DNA of 14,416 nt from Thermoguttaceae bacterium (lineage in GTDB: Bacteria > Planctomycetota > Planctomycetia > Pirellulales > Thermoguttaceae): assembly GCA_017454585.1 (NCBI GenBank), contig JAFTCU010000309.1, positions 1 through 14,416 on the forward strand, in the 5' to 3' direction. The notes under the pieces were generated by a model. That model saw only the letters and a program-made list of their open reading frames with translations, did not search any database and was not told where the DNA came from. The translations under genes and the position numbers were made by a program. The first letter of the stretch is position 1. Every line of letters starts with the position of its first letter. This document shows, piece by piece, positions 13,357-14,416 of the stretch.

Positions 13357-13456
13357 GAGAGTTGAGAGTTGAGTTAAAAAGCTTTCGGCTTTTTATGGGT
13401 TGACGTTTTTCGTAAAGTAACGTTACGCGCCAGCGTCAACTCAACTCTCAACTCTC
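13357..13456. repeat. Inverted GAGTTGA heptamer repeat upstream of the PrsW gene
   Basis: A 19-nt perfect inverted pair (13357-13375 and 13438-13456) is built from GAGTTGA units, with more GTGTTGA-type heptamers on the left side (from about 13336). The 62-nt centre contains the hairpin AAAAAGC-TTTCG-GCTTTTT (13376-13394) and a GTTGACG/CGTCAAC pair (13398-13404 with 13434-13440). It fills most of the 158-bp gap between two minus-strand genes. Confidence 0.85.
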
Positions 13457-13473
13457 AAATCTCAACCCTGAAA

Positions 13474-14416
13474 TCAGACTTCTTCCGCTGACGGGCAGAC
13501 GAAACCTTCGCGCCATTCGCGGTTCAGGAGAGGCGCGGCGTAGCTGCTGTTGTCGCAGAACTCTTCCTTTTCCGGATCAAAGTGAAGCGTCGGACCGAGG
13601 GAAAGCGGCGTGACGTCCAGATCGACGCCGTTCGCCTGCAGATGCTCGACCGTGCGGTCCAGCGTCGCCACATCGTCGTCCAGGCCACGCACGTCTTCCA
13701 GCGCTTTTCTCAGTTCCGGGACGGAAATCTTGTTCTTCTCGCCGAAGTAGTAGCTGGCGTTTCCAAGGTGGGCCAGCGACGCGGAGAGATGGCCGTCCAG
13801 AATAGGAGCGTTGAGGATGGACGGGTCGCGCTTCTGAACCGCTTCGATGAAATTGTCGAAGTGGAGCTGGTCGCTGCCGCCCTTGAATTCCTTAATGACG
13901 TTTCCTTCTTTGTCATACGCAACGCAGTAACCGTAGTTCACCTGGACGAGTTTTCCTTCGGTGCCGTAGAAGATCACGCCGATCTTGGCACCGTCGAGGT
14001 CCGGGGTTTCCAGACCGCGGGTTTCGAAGACCAACGTCTTGTCGCCGTAGCTGAAAATGGAGACTTCCGTGTTGGCCGTGTCGCCGGCGTCCACGTAGTT
14101 CGGATCCTTGCGTTCAGCCTGGTAGCCGACGCGGCCGCCGTAGGTGATCACGGAGTTCGGATGACGCATGATCCCGAGGCCCCAGCGCGCAATGTCGAAC
14201 TGGTGCGGGCCCTGGTTTCCGGAGTCGCCGTTTCCGTAGAGTCGCTGCCAGTGCCAGTCGTAGTGGAAATTAGGGCGCGTGAGTTTCGGGTCGGTGTAGA
14301 TCGCCGGGCAGCTCCAGAGGTTGAAATCGACCGAGGCCGGAATTTTGTCGGTGTAGTCGCCCAGAGAGCCGATCGACTTGCGGCGTTTGTAGCACAGACC
14401 TCGGGCGAAATTGACC
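13474..14416 (-). CDS. Gfo/Idh/MocA-family oxidoreductase, C-terminal part (N-terminus beyond window)
   Basis: The frame is open to the right edge. It can be read upstream of the internal ATG at 14169 from position 14415, so the visible part is about 313 residues, the C-terminal two-thirds of the enzyme. Key features are SVDFNLWSCPA, PNFHYDWHWQRLYGNGDSGNQ and GPHQFDIARWGLG, which line up with NYNLWLGPA, HYDWHFMWNTGNGETGN and GAHLLDDCR of the protein at 9013-10482. The Rossmann domain, any Tat signal and the EKP motif lie off the edge. It is probably a separate paralogue, more distant than a recent duplicate. The stop at 13474-13476 is followed by the GAGTTGA repeat. Confidence 0.85.
   Translation of the reverse strand, partial: VNFARGLCYKRRKSIGSLGDYTDKIPASVDFNLWSCPAIYTDPKLTRPNFHYDWHWQRLYGNGDSGNQGPHQFDIARWGLGIMRHPNSVITYGGRVGYQAERKDPNYVDAGDTANTEVSIFSYGDKTLVFETRGLETPDLDGAKIGVIFYGTEGKLVQVNYGYCVAYDKEGNVIKEFKGGSDQLHFDNFIEAVQKRDPSILNAPILDGHLSASLAHLGNASYYFGEKNKISVPELRKALEDVRGLDDDVATLDRTVEHLQANGVDLDVTPLSLGPTLHFDPEKEEFCDNSSYAAPLLNREWREGFVCPSAEEV

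Noticed and set aside
13411..13439. TTGACG-N17-TTTACG on the minus strand before the PrsW gene
   Set aside because: The -10 box matches only three of six positions and the -35 is part of the inverted repeat.

Overview
The window most likely comes from a bacterium of the PVC superphylum, with Planctomycetota the best guess. The signs are two Gfo/Idh/MocA-type oxidoreductases, one with an intact Tat signal, an acidic exported PDZ protein, several Tat-exported products, and an EF-Ts in which the usual TDFV motif reads SAPV. Lentisphaerota cannot be excluded. Base composition is moderate. There are AT-rich gaps and some very GC-rich proline-coding islands.

Left block (1-1682, minus strand). From right to left it holds an ECF-type sigma factor, two paralogous small Tat-exported proteins rich in Pro, Cys and His, and the first 16 codons of a probable transposase cut by the window edge. 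The same roughly 29-bp element, with identical internal spacing, lies about 50 bp upstream of the start codons of all three complete genes, including the sigma gene. It reads as two direct repeats (CTGTTYAR, 15-nt period) followed by TCTYA. The simplest reading is an autoregulated sigma factor driving a small regulon of exported peptides. This is the most distinctive system in the window.

Central block (2017-8930, plus strand). A strong sigma-70-type promoter and a structured leader precede rpsB, tsf, pyrH and frr, the conserved order for ribosomal protein S2, EF-Ts, UMP kinase and ribosome recycling factor. An RsuA/RluB-type pseudouridine synthase with a long basic N-terminal tail, a short-chain dehydrogenase and an exported PDZ protein follow. 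A probable terminator after tsf may separate rpsB-tsf from pyrH-frr. A clear intrinsic terminator closes the block.

Right block (9013-14416, minus strand). Transcription order is a Gfo/Idh/MocA-like protein (N-terminus beyond the window), a PrsW-family membrane protease with a C-terminal zinc ribbon, shikimate kinase, a prepilin peptidase with a degenerate N-terminal Cys domain, and a Tat-exported Gfo/Idh/MocA protein. PrsW and aroK overlap by ATGA, and aroK and the peptidase are 11 bp apart, so these three look like an operon.

Several gaps between same-strand genes carry tandem heptanucleotide repeats, mostly as inverted pairs that could form long hairpins. The heptamer differs from gap to gap (GAATAAY, AGTAGTC, GAGTTGA, ATTNTGA). 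No tRNA, rRNA or CRISPR array was seen.
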